A stretch of 64,000 bases of DNA from Mesobacillus foraminis (GCF_004340465.1 NZ_SLVV01000011.1:186001-250000); one strand, 5' to 3'; counted from the first letter of the stretch, positions 35,732-44,383 are shown. Numbers and translations: made by a program. Notes: generated by a model from the letters alone, not told the origin.

Positions 35732-37801
35732 ATGGAAAAAGGAAGAAACAGTGAATTTAGCAAGGACAAGCAGCTGGATGAGTTTAGAGTCGACAATGCG
35801 GGTGAAAAAACCACTACCAATCAGGGCCTCCGGATCAGCGAGGATGAACATTCATTAAAGGCCGGGGAACGCGGTCCAACCTTGATGGAGGATTTTCATT
35901 TCAGGGAAAAAATGACCCATTTTGACCATGAGCGGATTCCAGAGCGGGTCGTGCATGCACGCGGATTTGGAGCCCATGGACATTTCCAGGTGTATAAGCC
36001 CATGGCTCACCTGACAAAAGCCAGGTTCCTGCAAGACCCTTCTGTAAGGACTCCAGTCTTTGTCCGGTTTTCAACCGTGGCGGGCTCGCGGGGCTCTGGT
36101 GATACGGTAAGGGATGTCAGAGGGTTTGCCACGAAGTTTTATACAGAAGAAGGGAATTATGACCTTGTTGGCAATAATATTCCGGTTTTCTTTATTCAGG
36201 ATGCAATGAAGTTTCCTGACCTGATCCATGCCGTGAAGCCGGAACCGCACAATGAAATGCCGCAGGCTGCGTCAGCTCACGATACATTCTGGGACTTTGT
36301 CGCAAATAATACGGAAACGGCACATATGATCATGTGGCATCTTTCCGACCGTGCCATACCTAGAAGCTATCGGATGATGGAAGGTTTTGGGGTCCATACC
36401 TTCAGGCTAGTTAATGAGCAGGGGGAGGCCCATTTTGTGAAATTTCACTGGAAGCCTGTGCTCGGCGTCCATTCACTTGTCTGGGATGAAGCCCAGAAAA
36501 TTGCAGGGAAGGATCCTGATTTTCATCGCCGTGATCTCTATGAAGCAATTGAAATGGGGAAATATCCGGAATATGAGCTGGGCATCCAGGTCATTAAGGA
36601 AGAGAACGAGTTTAATTTTGACTTTGATATTCTTGATCCGACGAAGCTATGGCCGGAGGAAATAGTTCCCGTACAGCTGATTGGGAAAATGATTCTCAAT
36701 AAAAATACAGACAATGTCTTCGCGGAAACAGAACAGGCCGCGTTTCATCCGGGCCATGTTGTGCCGGGAATTGACTTTTCCAATGACCCGCTGTTGCAAG
36801 GAAGGCTCTTCTCTTATACCGATACACAGCTCATTCGGCTTGGTGGCCCAAACTTTCATGAAATTCCCATTAACCGCAGCATCACACCTGTCCACAACAA
36901 CCAGCGGGATGGCTACCACCGAATGACCATCAACAAGGGGCAGGTGAGCTATCATAAAAACTCCCTGGCCGGAAATTCACCAGAGCCTGCAGCTCCTGAA
37001 GAAGGCGGATACCAGCATTACCAGGAAAAGGTGGAAGGGAGAAAGGTCCAGAGGCGGAGCGACAGCTTTAAAGATCATTACAGCCAGGCCAAGCTTTTCT
37101 GGAACAGCATGTCGAAAGTGGAAAAGCAGCACATTATTGAGGCCTTCCGTTTCGAACTTGGAAAGGTGAAGAGCAAGGATATCCGCGCCCAGGTGGTCAA
37201 TATGTTCACAAATGTCGACGGCTACCTTGCTGAGCAGGTTGCTGCCGGACTGGGTTTGGAGGCACCGCCCAACCCTGATGAAGTATCCGGAACATTTGAA
37301 TCACCGGCTCTCAGTCAGGAAAATACGGTGAAGACACCAGATACAAGAAAAGTAGCCATCCTCGCAGATAACGGGTTTGCTGCTCCAGAACTCAATTTGC
37401 TGCTTGCAGCGCTGGAGGAAGCGGGGATCAGGGGAGAAATCATCAGCAGCAGCCTCGGAATGATAAAAAGTAATCAGGGGGATGAAGCAGAAGTCCAGCA
37501 TACCTTCCTGACCAGCAGCTCCGTAGAATTTGATGCGGTGTTTGTTGCAGGCGGGGAAGAAAGTGCAAATCGCTTTAAGCTGAGCAAAGATGCCCTCGAC
37601 TTCATCAATGAAGCCTATAAACATTACAAAGCGGTTGGGGCAGCAGGCGAGGGAGTCGAAGTGCTTCTCGCAAACGGCATCCTAGCGCCAGATTCAGACC
37701 CTGGAATTATCGCTGACAGGGACAAGGAAAAAATAAGAGACATTGCCGCCGAATTTATTCAAGCTGTCGCCCAGCACCGCCATTGGGGCCGGACAGTCTA
37801 A
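35732..37801 (+). CDS. katE: Large-subunit (clade 2) monofunctional catalase
   Basis: 689-residue heme catalase that breaks down hydrogen peroxide. The catalase core (about 30-500) has the catalytic His in FDHERIPERVVHARGFGAHG, the Asn in GNYDLVGNNIPVFF, and the heme Tyr in RLFSYTDTQLIRLG. The C-terminal class I glutamine amidotransferase-like (flavodoxin-fold) domain (about 545-689; KVAILADNGFAAPELNLLLA) marks the large-subunit clade. I chose ATG 35732, with GGAGGG upstream, over an earlier GTG. The stop runs directly into the 42-bp tandem array. Confidence 0.93.
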   Translation: MEKGRNSEFSKDKQLDEFRVDNAGEKTTTNQGLRISEDEHSLKAGERGPTLMEDFHFREKMTHFDHERIPERVVHARGFGAHGHFQVYKPMAHLTKARFLQDPSVRTPVFVRFSTVAGSRGSGDTVRDVRGFATKFYTEEGNYDLVGNNIPVFFIQDAMKFPDLIHAVKPEPHNEMPQAASAHDTFWDFVANNTETAHMIMWHLSDRAIPRSYRMMEGFGVHTFRLVNEQGEAHFVKFHWKPVLGVHSLVWDEAQKIAGKDPDFHRRDLYEAIEMGKYPEYELGIQVIKEENEFNFDFDILDPTKLWPEEIVPVQLIGKMILNKNTDNVFAETEQAAFHPGHVVPGIDFSNDPLLQGRLFSYTDTQLIRLGGPNFHEIPINRSITPVHNNQRDGYHRMTINKGQVSYHKNSLAGNSPEPAAPEEGGYQHYQEKVEGRKVQRRSDSFKDHYSQAKLFWNSMSKVEKQHIIEAFRFELGKVKSKDIRAQVVNMFTNVDGYLAEQVAAGLGLEAPPNPDEVSGTFESPALSQENTVKTPDTRKVAILADNGFAAPELNLLLAALEEAGIRGEIISSSLGMIKSNQGDEAEVQHTFLTSSSVEFDAVFVAGGEESANRFKLSKDALDFINEAYKHYKAVGAAGEGVEVLLANGILAPDSDPGIIADRDKEKIRDIAAEFIQAVAQHRHWGRTV

Positions 37802-37814
37802 CATAGGAGGCAAG

Positions 37815-38106
37815 GGTGCGGTGATGCAGCACCGCACAAAAGGGGGTCAGACCCGCAGTGCGGTAATGCAGCACAGAACAGAAGGGGGTCAGACCCGCAG
37901 TGCGGTAATGCTGCACAGAACAGAAGGGGGTCAGACCCGCAGTGCGGTAATGCAGCACCGCACAAAAGTGGGTCAGACTCGCGGTGTGGTAATGCTGCAC
38001 AGAACAGAAGGGGGTCAGACCCGCAGTGCGGTAATGCTGCACAGAACAGAAGGGGGTCAGACCCGCAGTGCAGTAATGCTGCGCAGCGAAACAGGGTGCC
38101 AGACCC
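37815..38106. repeat. 42-bp tandem repeat array
   Basis: Six to seven copies with a 42-bp period: AGGGGGTCAG starts at 37841, 37883, 37925, (37967, AGTGGGTCAG), 38009 and 38051, with a degenerate last copy near 38090. Each unit holds the palindrome GGGTCAGACCC plus CGCAGTGCGGTAATGC. The first unit contains GTGCGGTG/CACCGCAC inverted arms. The unit length is a multiple of three, so repetitive open frames arise on both strands without a ribosome binding site. The GGGTCAGACCC core resembles the dispersed palindromic family. Confidence 0.9.
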
Positions 38107-38202
38107 TCAAAGAGGGAAGCATCACAGAATTACAGGGGGCCAGCCCCCTGTCCCCCTATAAAAATTTAAATTGCTTGATTATTGGAATCAAGTAGACTAT
38201 CA

Positions 38203-38250
38203 TATCAATATATTGTGATTGATATTTTGATGGACAACTATATATGGTGT
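38203..38250 (+). promoter_or_regulatory. Tandem NrdR-like boxes of the ribonucleotide reductase operon
   Basis: TATCAATATATTGTGA (38203) and CAACTATATATGGTGT (38235) match the NrdR consensus ACACWATATATWGTGT at about 12 and 13 of 16 positions. They are 32 bp apart, three helical turns, as usual for NrdR. The second overlaps the likely -10 (TATATG). Confidence 0.65.
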
Positions 38251-38445
38251 TGCCTTAAGATAAGATGCCGCTAGGCTTAATTGGGAATCTGGTTGGAATC
38301 CAGAACTGCCCCCGCAACTGTCATTGCTGACGAAATGAGCAGACCACTGTATAATGTGCTTGGAATTTTTTCAGGTGCTTATATGGGAAGGGCTCGGAGT
38401 AGGAAGACGCATGAGTCAGGAGACCTGTCTTGCTTAAGATGTTTC
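38251..38445 (+). ncRNA. Cobalamin (B12) riboswitch
   Basis: Conserved blocks in order: GGGAATCTGGTTGGAATCCAG, here given in part as GGAATCTGG, then CTGCCCCCGCAACTGT, the ACCACTGT block, GGGAAGG, GGAAGACGC and GTCAGGAGACCTG (B12 box) at 38416-38430. It is followed by an expression platform and then a class I ribonucleotide reductase. Adenosylcobalamin should shut down this B12-independent enzyme. Confidence 0.93.
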
Positions 38446-38466
38446 AGATTCTTCGGGGATTGGGAA

Positions 38467-38576
38467 GATGAAACGATGGCGACAGAAGACGTTTTCCTGG
38501 CTTGGCATGGTCGATTGCTGGCTGCTGTTCTTTTGATGTTATCGTTTCATCCGCTCAATTTTGGGCGGATTTTTTT
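38467..38576 (+). terminator. Riboswitch expression platform with intrinsic terminator
   Basis: ATCCGC (38549) and GCGGAT (38565) form a hairpin with seven T. GATGAAACGAT (38467-38477) is exactly complementary to ATCGTTTCATC (38541-38551), which overlaps the 5' arm of the terminator by three bases. This long-range pairing could compete with, or stack on, the terminator. Confidence 0.75.
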
Positions 38577-38604
38577 ATGAAATTTTATATTAGGAGGAAT
38601 CATT

Positions 38605-40893
38605 ATGAGCACCGGAGTTCATTCTGAGTATAAATATGTACTGGAAACGATCAAACAGGCAGCCGAACAATACCAGATAGACGCCAGCGGGATCATCACC
38701 CGTCTCAACAGCCTGGATTTAACTGAATTGGAAGCCAATCAGCAGGCATTGATGTATTCATTGAATCACATTGCCATGGATCAGCCGGATTGGACTTTTG
38801 TTGCGGCCCGCCTTTATCTAAATGAATTATATGGGAAGGCCTCCCAAAACCGCGGCTACAGCCCCTCTGAAAAATATGGGGACTTTTATTCTCTGATTAA
38901 AAAACTGAGTGATATAGGAATCTACTCCGGAGATTTGCTGGCTGCCTACTCGAAGGAACAGATTGACGAGCTTGGCAGGGAAATAGATTCGCAGAAAGAC
39001 CAGCTTTTTAATTACATAGGCCTTTTTTTGCTGGCTGACCGATATTTGGCGAAAGACCATGAACGGAATGTCTATGAACTTCCGCAGGAGCGCTTTATGG
39101 TCATTGCCATGACGCTGATGAGAAATGAACCCGAAAGCATCAGGCAGGAGCTTGTAAAAGAGGCATACTGGGCGTTAAGCAATCTTTATATGACCGTAGC
39201 TACACCAACCTTGTCCAATGCAGGTAAAAGCTTTGGCCAGCTTTCCTCCTGCTTCATTGATACGGTTGATGATTCGCTTGACGGCATCTACCTGAATAAC
39301 TGGGATATTGCCAGATTAAGCAAGGATGGCGGTGGCATTGGCATTTACTATGGGAAGGTGAGGGCGCTTGGCTCGGACATCAAGAGATTCAAAGGAACCT
39401 CGTCCGGAGTGGTTCCATGGATCAGGCTTTTGAACGATACCGCCGTCAGCGTGGACCAGCTGGGCCAGCGTCAGGGAGCTGTCGCTATATACCTTGATAT
39501 TTTCCACAAGGATATCATGAATGGCTTCCTTGATTTAAAAACAAACAATGGGGACGAGCGACGGAAAGCTCATGACATATTCACCGGGGTGGCCATTCCG
39601 GATTTATTTATGGAAAGGCTGGAAGAAAAGGATGAGAACGGCCGGAGCATTGGCGAGTGGCACACATTCTGCCCGCATCAGGTTAAACAGCTAATGGGCT
39701 GGAAGGACGAAAACGGAAACCCTCTTGGTCTTGAGGATTTTTACGATGAGAGCAACCAAAGGTATTTTACCGAAAAGTATCTGGAAGCTGCCGCGAACCC
39801 GCTGTTGCCCCGCAAAACCTACCGGGCAATGGATATCATGGCCCGCATCATGGTGGCCCAGCTGGAAACAGGGACTCCATATATGTTTTACAGGGACGAA
39901 GTCAACAGGCAGAATCCCAACAAGCATCAGCTGGGAGAAGGACGCACCGCCATTTACTGCAGCAATCTTTGCACGGAGATCACACAGAATATGTCAGCTA
40001 CATCCATTGTAAAAGAGTACGAGGATGAAGATGGGAACATTGTCATTGTGCGCAAGCCGGGGAACTTTGTGGTTTGCAATCTATCTTCAATTAACCTTCC
40101 GAAAGCTGTACAGGTGGAAGTGCTGGAACGGCTTATCAAGGTTCAGGTGAGAATGCTCGATAATGTAATCGACCTGAACACGATTACGGTGGGACAGGCT
40201 CAGAAAACGAACCAAAGATTCAGGGCGGTCGGCCTGGGAACCTTTGGGTGGCACCACCTTCTTGCTTTGCAAGGCATCCATTGGGAATCGGAGGAAGCTG
40301 TTGCATATGCCGACGGGCTTTATGAAGATATAGCCTACTTTACAATCCGTTCGTCCATGGAGCTCGCAAAGGAAAAAGGCGCGTACAGTGAATTTAACGG
40401 CTCAGAATGGCAGACTGGCCGTTATTTCGAGCGAAAGCAGTATCATTCAGAGAGATGGATTCAATTAAAAGAAGAGGTTGGCAGGAATGGGCTTCGCAAT
40501 GGCTGGCTGATGGCTGTGGCACCAAATTCCTCCACAGCTAAAATCGGCGGTTCCACGGATGGAATCGATCCTTTGTATGCCGTTGAGTATGCAGAGGAAA
40601 AGAAGAACTTTAAATTCAAGGTAACCGCTCCGGATTTGAATCATATCACATACAATTTTTACCGAAGAGCCCGGCATGAGCTGGATCAGGCATGGAGCAT
40701 CCGCCAAAATGCTGCCCGCCAGCGGCATATCGACCAGGCCATCAGTTTTAATCTTTATGTCAAGCATGATATCAAAGCAAAGGAGCTGCTGAATCTGCAT
40801 CTGGAAGCCTGGAAGCAGGGCCTGAAAACAACGTATTACGTCAGAAGTACATCCCAGGCAGAAATTGAAGAATGCCAGGCATGCCACAGTTAA
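38605..40893 (+). CDS. nrdA: Class I ribonucleotide reductase, alpha subunit
   Basis: 762 residues, reduces ribonucleotides to deoxyribonucleotides. Essential residues are present: C216 (QLSSCFID), N454, C456 and E458 in CSNLCTEI, C491 (FVVCNLSS), the radical-transfer pair Y744-Y745, and a C-terminal redox pair C757/C760 (ECQACHS). The N-terminus goes quickly into the catalytic fold (DQPDWTFVAARLYL) and lacks a recognisable complete ATP-cone, so dATP inhibition through that domain is doubtful. AGGAGGA ribosome binding site. Operon with nrdB and a flavodoxin, under NrdR-like boxes and a B12 riboswitch. Confidence 0.93.
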   Translation: MSTGVHSEYKYVLETIKQAAEQYQIDASGIITRLNSLDLTELEANQQALMYSLNHIAMDQPDWTFVAARLYLNELYGKASQNRGYSPSEKYGDFYSLIKKLSDIGIYSGDLLAAYSKEQIDELGREIDSQKDQLFNYIGLFLLADRYLAKDHERNVYELPQERFMVIAMTLMRNEPESIRQELVKEAYWALSNLYMTVATPTLSNAGKSFGQLSSCFIDTVDDSLDGIYLNNWDIARLSKDGGGIGIYYGKVRALGSDIKRFKGTSSGVVPWIRLLNDTAVSVDQLGQRQGAVAIYLDIFHKDIMNGFLDLKTNNGDERRKAHDIFTGVAIPDLFMERLEEKDENGRSIGEWHTFCPHQVKQLMGWKDENGNPLGLEDFYDESNQRYFTEKYLEAAANPLLPRKTYRAMDIMARIMVAQLETGTPYMFYRDEVNRQNPNKHQLGEGRTAIYCSNLCTEITQNMSATSIVKEYEDEDGNIVIVRKPGNFVVCNLSSINLPKAVQVEVLERLIKVQVRMLDNVIDLNTITVGQAQKTNQRFRAVGLGTFGWHHLLALQGIHWESEEAVAYADGLYEDIAYFTIRSSMELAKEKGAYSEFNGSEWQTGRYFERKQYHSERWIQLKEEVGRNGLRNGWLMAVAPNSSTAKIGGSTDGIDPLYAVEYAEEKKNFKFKVTAPDLNHITYNFYRRARHELDQAWSIRQNAARQRHIDQAISFNLYVKHDIKAKELLNLHLEAWKQGLKTTYYVRSTSQAEIEECQACHS

Positions 40894-40906
40894 CAGGAGG
40901 AGCAAC

Positions 40907-41953
40907 ATGGAAATGAATACACCTTTAAAAAAAATTAAATTGCTGAATCCGGATTCTCCCAATAAATCAACTGGAATTATTAACGGGGCATCGTCAGGAC
41001 TATTAAACTGGAATGATATCGCCTATCCGCAGATGTATGATTTATACCAGGCCCTGCTTTCGAACTTTTGGAAGGCCCAGGAAATCAACATGCAGGATGA
41101 TATTAAACAATGGGACCTGCTAAGTCCTGTCGAGCAGGATGTTTTCCTGCGAATAAACACTCAGCTTGCCTGCCTGGACAGCCTGCAGACACCAACCATG
41201 AGCCAGGTGATGGATTATGTGACCGATTCGAGCTTTAAAGCAATCTTTGCGGTAATTTCCCAGCAGGAAGCAGTCCATAACGAATCGTATTCCTATATTT
41301 TGAGTTCTCTGATCCCGCTTCGTGAGCAGAATGAACGATTCAATCAGGCTAAAATTGACCCGGTGGTGCGCAAACGGAATCAGCTGATTCTGAATGCATA
41401 TGAGGAATTTCGCCAAAATCCGTCTCCTTTAAATCTTTTCAGGCTGGCTGTCAACTCGATTAATCTTGAGGGCATCTACTTTTATGCGGGTTTTGCATTC
41501 TTTTACCATCTGGCGCGACAGCAGAAAATGCTCAAGACCAGTACCATGATCAGCTATATTCAGCGGGATGAAATGCAGCATGCTTATTTCATCTCTCAGT
41601 TTATCCGCATTCTTCTTGCTGAGAATCCGGAGCTGAATACAGAAGAGAATATACAGTATGTGTACGAGACAATCGGCGAGGCTGTGAAACTGGAAAAGGA
41701 ATGGGCTGGAATTGTTTTCGAAAATATTGATGGAATCGATATTGACGAATTCGGTGATTATGTGGAATATCTGGCGAATAAAAGACTCCGTCAGCTGGGT
41801 CTGCAAAACCTCTATGTGGAAAGGGACAATCCGATGCCATGGATCTATGTATTCAGCGACGAAATGATCAATGATACAAAATCGGATTTCTTCGAGCAAA
41901 AATCGCGGACCTATTCAAAGGTCACGCAGTCGAACGGATTCGATGAACTATAA
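40907..41953 (+). CDS. nrdB: Class I ribonucleotide reductase, beta (radical) subunit
   Basis: 348 residues in a ferritin-like helical fold. Metal ligands are intact: D91 (LDSLQ), E121 and H124 (EAVHNESYSY), E188 (LEGIYFY), E222 and H225 (RDEMQHAY). The radical Tyr is Y128, at the E. coli Y122 position, so this is a tyrosyl-radical enzyme (Fe or Mn), not the DOPA or Tyr-less types. I chose ATG 40907, with AGGAGG at 40895-40900. The ORF reading from 40865 lies inside nrdA. Confidence 0.93.
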   Translation: MEMNTPLKKIKLLNPDSPNKSTGIINGASSGLLNWNDIAYPQMYDLYQALLSNFWKAQEINMQDDIKQWDLLSPVEQDVFLRINTQLACLDSLQTPTMSQVMDYVTDSSFKAIFAVISQQEAVHNESYSYILSSLIPLREQNERFNQAKIDPVVRKRNQLILNAYEEFRQNPSPLNLFRLAVNSINLEGIYFYAGFAFFYHLARQQKMLKTSTMISYIQRDEMQHAYFISQFIRILLAENPELNTEENIQYVYETIGEAVKLEKEWAGIVFENIDGIDIDEFGDYVEYLANKRLRQLGLQNLYVERDNPMPWIYVFSDEMINDTKSDFFEQKSRTYSKVTQSNGFDEL

Positions 41954-42395
41954 ATCGCTGAAAGCCGCCATCATCTATGCTTCCTCAACAGGAAACACGC
42001 TGGATTTGGCTGGCATTCTTCAAAGCTGCTTTCGGGATTTCGGGGTCGAGCCTGATTTGTACAATGCCAGGGAATTTCGGGCTGAAGGGCTGGCTGATCT
42101 GGATTTTGCGGTGGTTGCCACCTATACATGGGGCAGCGGAGAGATTCCGAAAGAAATGAAACAAGTCTATGAAGCCTTTGAACAACATGAGGTCAAGCAT
42201 CTTATTACAGGAGCAGCTGGTACAGGGGATCGTTTTTATCCTTATTTCTGCGGCGCGGTGGATGAGTTTCGGGATATGCTCTTTGTGCATACCAACCTGG
42301 CGGCTACCCTGAAAATAGAATTGACTCCCCAGGACAAGGACCACGAACGATGCCGGCAGTTTGTCAAGGCACTGTTAGCAAGAATGGCAATTTAA
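41943..42395 (+). CDS. Flavodoxin (probable redox partner of the reductase)
   Basis: 150 residues with the FMN phosphate loop YASSTGNTLDLA, the second loop TYTWGSGEIPKEMK and GAAGTGDRFYPYFCGAVDEF. It is a true short-chain flavodoxin rather than the shorter NrdI. ATG 41943 overlaps the nrdB end by 11 bp, so translation is coupled. Likely role: electron donor for cofactor assembly or maintenance in NrdB, inferred from position only. Followed by repeat copy 5. Confidence 0.85.
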   Translation: MNYKSLKAAIIYASSTGNTLDLAGILQSCFRDFGVEPDLYNAREFRAEGLADLDFAVVATYTWGSGEIPKEMKQVYEAFEQHEVKHLITGAAGTGDRFYPYFCGAVDEFRDMLFVHTNLAATLKIELTPQDKDHERCRQFVKALLARMAI

Positions 42396-42414
42396 CGTGT
42401 TAAAGCAAGTGCGC

Positions 42415-42454
42415 GTGCCTGACCCCCTTTAGTGTGCTAAAGGGGGTCAGGCAC
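42415..42454. repeat. Palindromic repeat element, copy 5
   Basis: GTGCCTGACCCCCTTTAG, four bases, then its reverse complement. It lies between convergent genes. Confidence 0.9.
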
Positions 42455-42462
42455 CGTTTCAT

Positions 42463-42777
42463 CTAGGCATGGACACCGAGGGCGATTTTGGCAAAACGGG
42501 ACATTCTGTCTTTTGTCCAGGCAGGGCTCCAGACGATATCAATTTTAATTTCTTTAAGTTCTTTGATGTTGGCCGCGAGCTTCATATTGGCATCTGTCAT
42601 GATTTGCGGGGCCATGGGGCAGCCCATGGACGTCATGGTCATATTGATCTGCACGTTCTTTTCTTCATCTACAACTACATCATAGACAAGGCCAAGATTG
42701 ACAATGTCGATGCCCAATTCGGGATCGATTACATTCTCCAAGACTTCATAGATACGGTCAATTAATTCCTTGCTCAT
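42463..42777 (-). CDS. MIP18/DUF59-family iron-sulfur assembly protein (SufT/PaaD-like)
   Basis: 104 residues of the DUF59 family: IYEVLENVIDPELGIDIVNLG at the start and the conserved MTMTSMGCPMAPQI segment with its Cys, then IDIVWSPAWTKDRMS. These proteins assist iron-sulfur cluster maturation. The second of two adjacent ATGs has the better spacing from GAGGTGA. It follows the DUF438 gene by about 50 bp on the same strand, so the two may be one unit, in keeping with anaerobic iron-sulfur or nitric-oxide stress. Confidence 0.8.
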   Translation of the reverse strand: MSKELIDRIYEVLENVIDPELGIDIVNLGLVYDVVVDEEKNVQINMTMTSMGCPMAPQIMTDANMKLAANIKELKEIKIDIVWSPAWTKDRMSRFAKIALGVHA

Positions 42778-42826
42778 CATTCCTCACCTCATCCATTATT
42801 TTTAAAACTGTACGGCAGGGAGCCTG

Positions 42827-44056
42827 TCATGATAAAATCCTTTTCTCTCCCTGGATGGCCTGAATCGGTTCGATATTCTGGGTGAATTCCAGCGTTCCCA
42901 TATACACTCCATTCCCATCCCGGACAGCAAAGTACCGGATGTATACATACTTGTCACGGAACTTGATGTAGAAATCCTCGACGTCCTTGACTCCCGCTTT
43001 GAAATCATGAAGCAGGTCCTCCACAACGTGGACGCTCTTTGGGGGATGACAGTTTTGAACGGTCCTGCCGATGACCGCTTTTGTCCGGTGGAAGATTCTT
43101 TCTTTCCCGTGGGAGAAATATCGGACCACATCGTCCTGATCGATGAAGGTAATGTCAACCGGCAAATGGTTGAGCATTAATTCCAGCTGTTGTAATGATA
43201 AAATTCCTGTCTCCAGTCTGATGAATCCTTCTGCCATGGCATCTGCTTTGATTTCAGCACGCTCCGGCTTCCAGACTCCAGCGGGGTTTGCAAGACAATA
43301 GCCGATATCACTGCCATCATGGGCAATTTTAATCCATTCATCCTCTGTTAATGTCTGCAAAGCCATGGGGAACAGGATGTTTTCCTCTTTGAAAATCATA
43401 TCGCTCGTTTCCTTGATTACAAAATACAGGGCAGCACTTACGGCTTTTTTATCCCCATCATAGCTGGTCAGTTTTTCTTTTGCTCCTTTGATCGCTGCGC
43501 GAATTCCATCATCTACACCCCACATTACTTGTGTAGGACCAAGGATGCCGTATTTCTCGAGGTAAGGGAAAAGCAGATTTTCCTTGCGTGTATAATGCTT
43601 GTCGATATCCATCAACAGGTTTAAATCTTCTATTAATTTATAAATATTTTCTTCGGTGTCTTCTTTTTCGAAGTGCTCGAGATGCAGCTGCAGTTTGAAG
43701 TTGACGAGCATATCAATTTCTTTATTTTCAAGCTTGAAAGTATGAACAGGGTGGCCTGGCTGATCCTCAGGCTTATCGGAAGTATGAATCTCTTCGATCG
43801 ACCCTTTAAAAATGGCTGTATGGACGGAGCATAAGCGCTGGACCTCCGAGACCGGGATTCCTTCCTCCTCCATCAGAGCCTGTTCAAGCTGGGAAATTTC
43901 TGCGACGGTAATATTGCCAACAGCCTCTTCGAATTGTGCTTTTACATGATCGACACTTTTGCCGCTGTGCAGTTCTTTGATAATTTCCTTCAGGATTTCC
44001 TGTCGGCGGGATTTTTGCTCCTGGACCAATTCACGATTATTAATGATTTCACTCAT
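42827..44056 (-). CDS. DUF438 / hemerythrin HHE / PAS protein
   Basis: 409 residues: DUF438 (about 15-85), a hemerythrin-like four-helix domain (about 110-240) whose motifs HTFKLENKEI, LQLHLEHFEKED, DIDKHYTRKENLLFPYLEKYG and FKEENILFPMA supply the di-iron His and Glu ligands, and a C-terminal PAS domain (about 290-400; LNHLPVDITFIDQDDVVRYF). Likely binds oxygen or nitric oxide and acts in redox sensing. A perfect Fnr box upstream implies anaerobic induction. ATG with GAAGGAGAA. Confidence 0.85.
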   Translation of the reverse strand: MSEIINNRELVQEQKSRRQEILKEIIKELHSGKSVDHVKAQFEEAVGNITVAEISQLEQALMEEEGIPVSEVQRLCSVHTAIFKGSIEEIHTSDKPEDQPGHPVHTFKLENKEIDMLVNFKLQLHLEHFEKEDTEENIYKLIEDLNLLMDIDKHYTRKENLLFPYLEKYGILGPTQVMWGVDDGIRAAIKGAKEKLTSYDGDKKAVSAALYFVIKETSDMIFKEENILFPMALQTLTEDEWIKIAHDGSDIGYCLANPAGVWKPERAEIKADAMAEGFIRLETGILSLQQLELMLNHLPVDITFIDQDDVVRYFSHGKERIFHRTKAVIGRTVQNCHPPKSVHVVEDLLHDFKAGVKDVEDFYIKFRDKYVYIRYFAVRDGNGVYMGTLEFTQNIEPIQAIQGEKRILS

Positions 44057-44190
44057 CTTGAATTTCTCCTTCTTTCTTTTGAAAATAGGAAGCGGTTTTA
44101 GGGAAAATTTCTATTTTTATACTAGCTATAGTGATTTTGTAATTGAAAAGTTTTCTCATTCACAATGTAACACATCTAAAACACCATGTT

Positions 44191-44206
44191 TGTGATGTAA
44201 ATCACA
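44191..44206 (-). promoter_or_regulatory. Fnr box of the DUF438 gene
   Basis: TGTGATGTAAATCACA is an exact TGTGA-N6-TCACA palindrome. On the minus strand TACATT lies at 44169-44164, where a -10 would be if the box were centred at -41.5, the class II activation position used by Bacillus Fnr. Confidence 0.7.
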
Positions 44207-44220
44207 AAGACAAAAAAACG

Positions 44221-44260
44221 GTGCCTGACCCCCTTTAGTCCACTAAAGAGGGTCAGGCAC
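44221..44260. repeat. Palindromic repeat element, copy 6
   Basis: GTGCCTGACCCCCTTTAGT, two bases, then ACTAAAGAGGGTCAGGCAC with one mismatch in the right arm. It lies between divergent genes. Confidence 0.9.
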
Positions 44261-44354
44261 CGTCCGCATTGTTTTCATCTCCTGGATGAGAAGAGGGCCC
44301 TTGCTAGTCACCATTTTCATTCATTTGACTTTGGAAAAAAGCGGATAATACGCC

Positions 44355-44383
44355 TTGACATATACTATACAGGGGTATACTAT
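44355..44383 (+). promoter_or_regulatory. copA promoter with CsoR-type operator
   Basis: TTGACA and TACTAT with a 17-base spacer. The perfect inverted repeat TATACAGGGGTATA (44366-44379) fills the spacer and reaches the -10. A further GTATACCC half lies at 44395-44402. CsoR boxes in Bacillus are GGGTA/TACCC inverted repeats, and csoR is encoded 3.6 kb downstream. Confidence 0.75.

Noticed and set aside
35447-35851. 134-codon minus-strand frame over the start of katE
   Set aside because: It overlaps the catalase N-terminus and its ribosome binding site; no support of its own.
37815-38106. Possible CRISPR array
   Set aside because: The units are contiguous near-identical 42-mers without variable spacers, and no cas genes are present.
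37743-38195. Open frame of 150 codons encoding AVMQHRTEGGQTRS repeats, and its minus-strand partner
   Set aside because: It starts inside katE, has no ribosome binding site, and exists because the 42-bp unit is a multiple of three. The sequence is a DNA repeat rather than a protein family.
38281-38580. 99-codon frame inside the cobalamin riboswitch
   Set aside because: It overlaps the conserved aptamer and the terminator and has no ribosome binding site.
41943-42395. Calling the third gene of the reductase operon nrdI
   Set aside because: It has the classical flavodoxin FMN loop YASSTGNT and about 150 residues; NrdI proteins have different loops.
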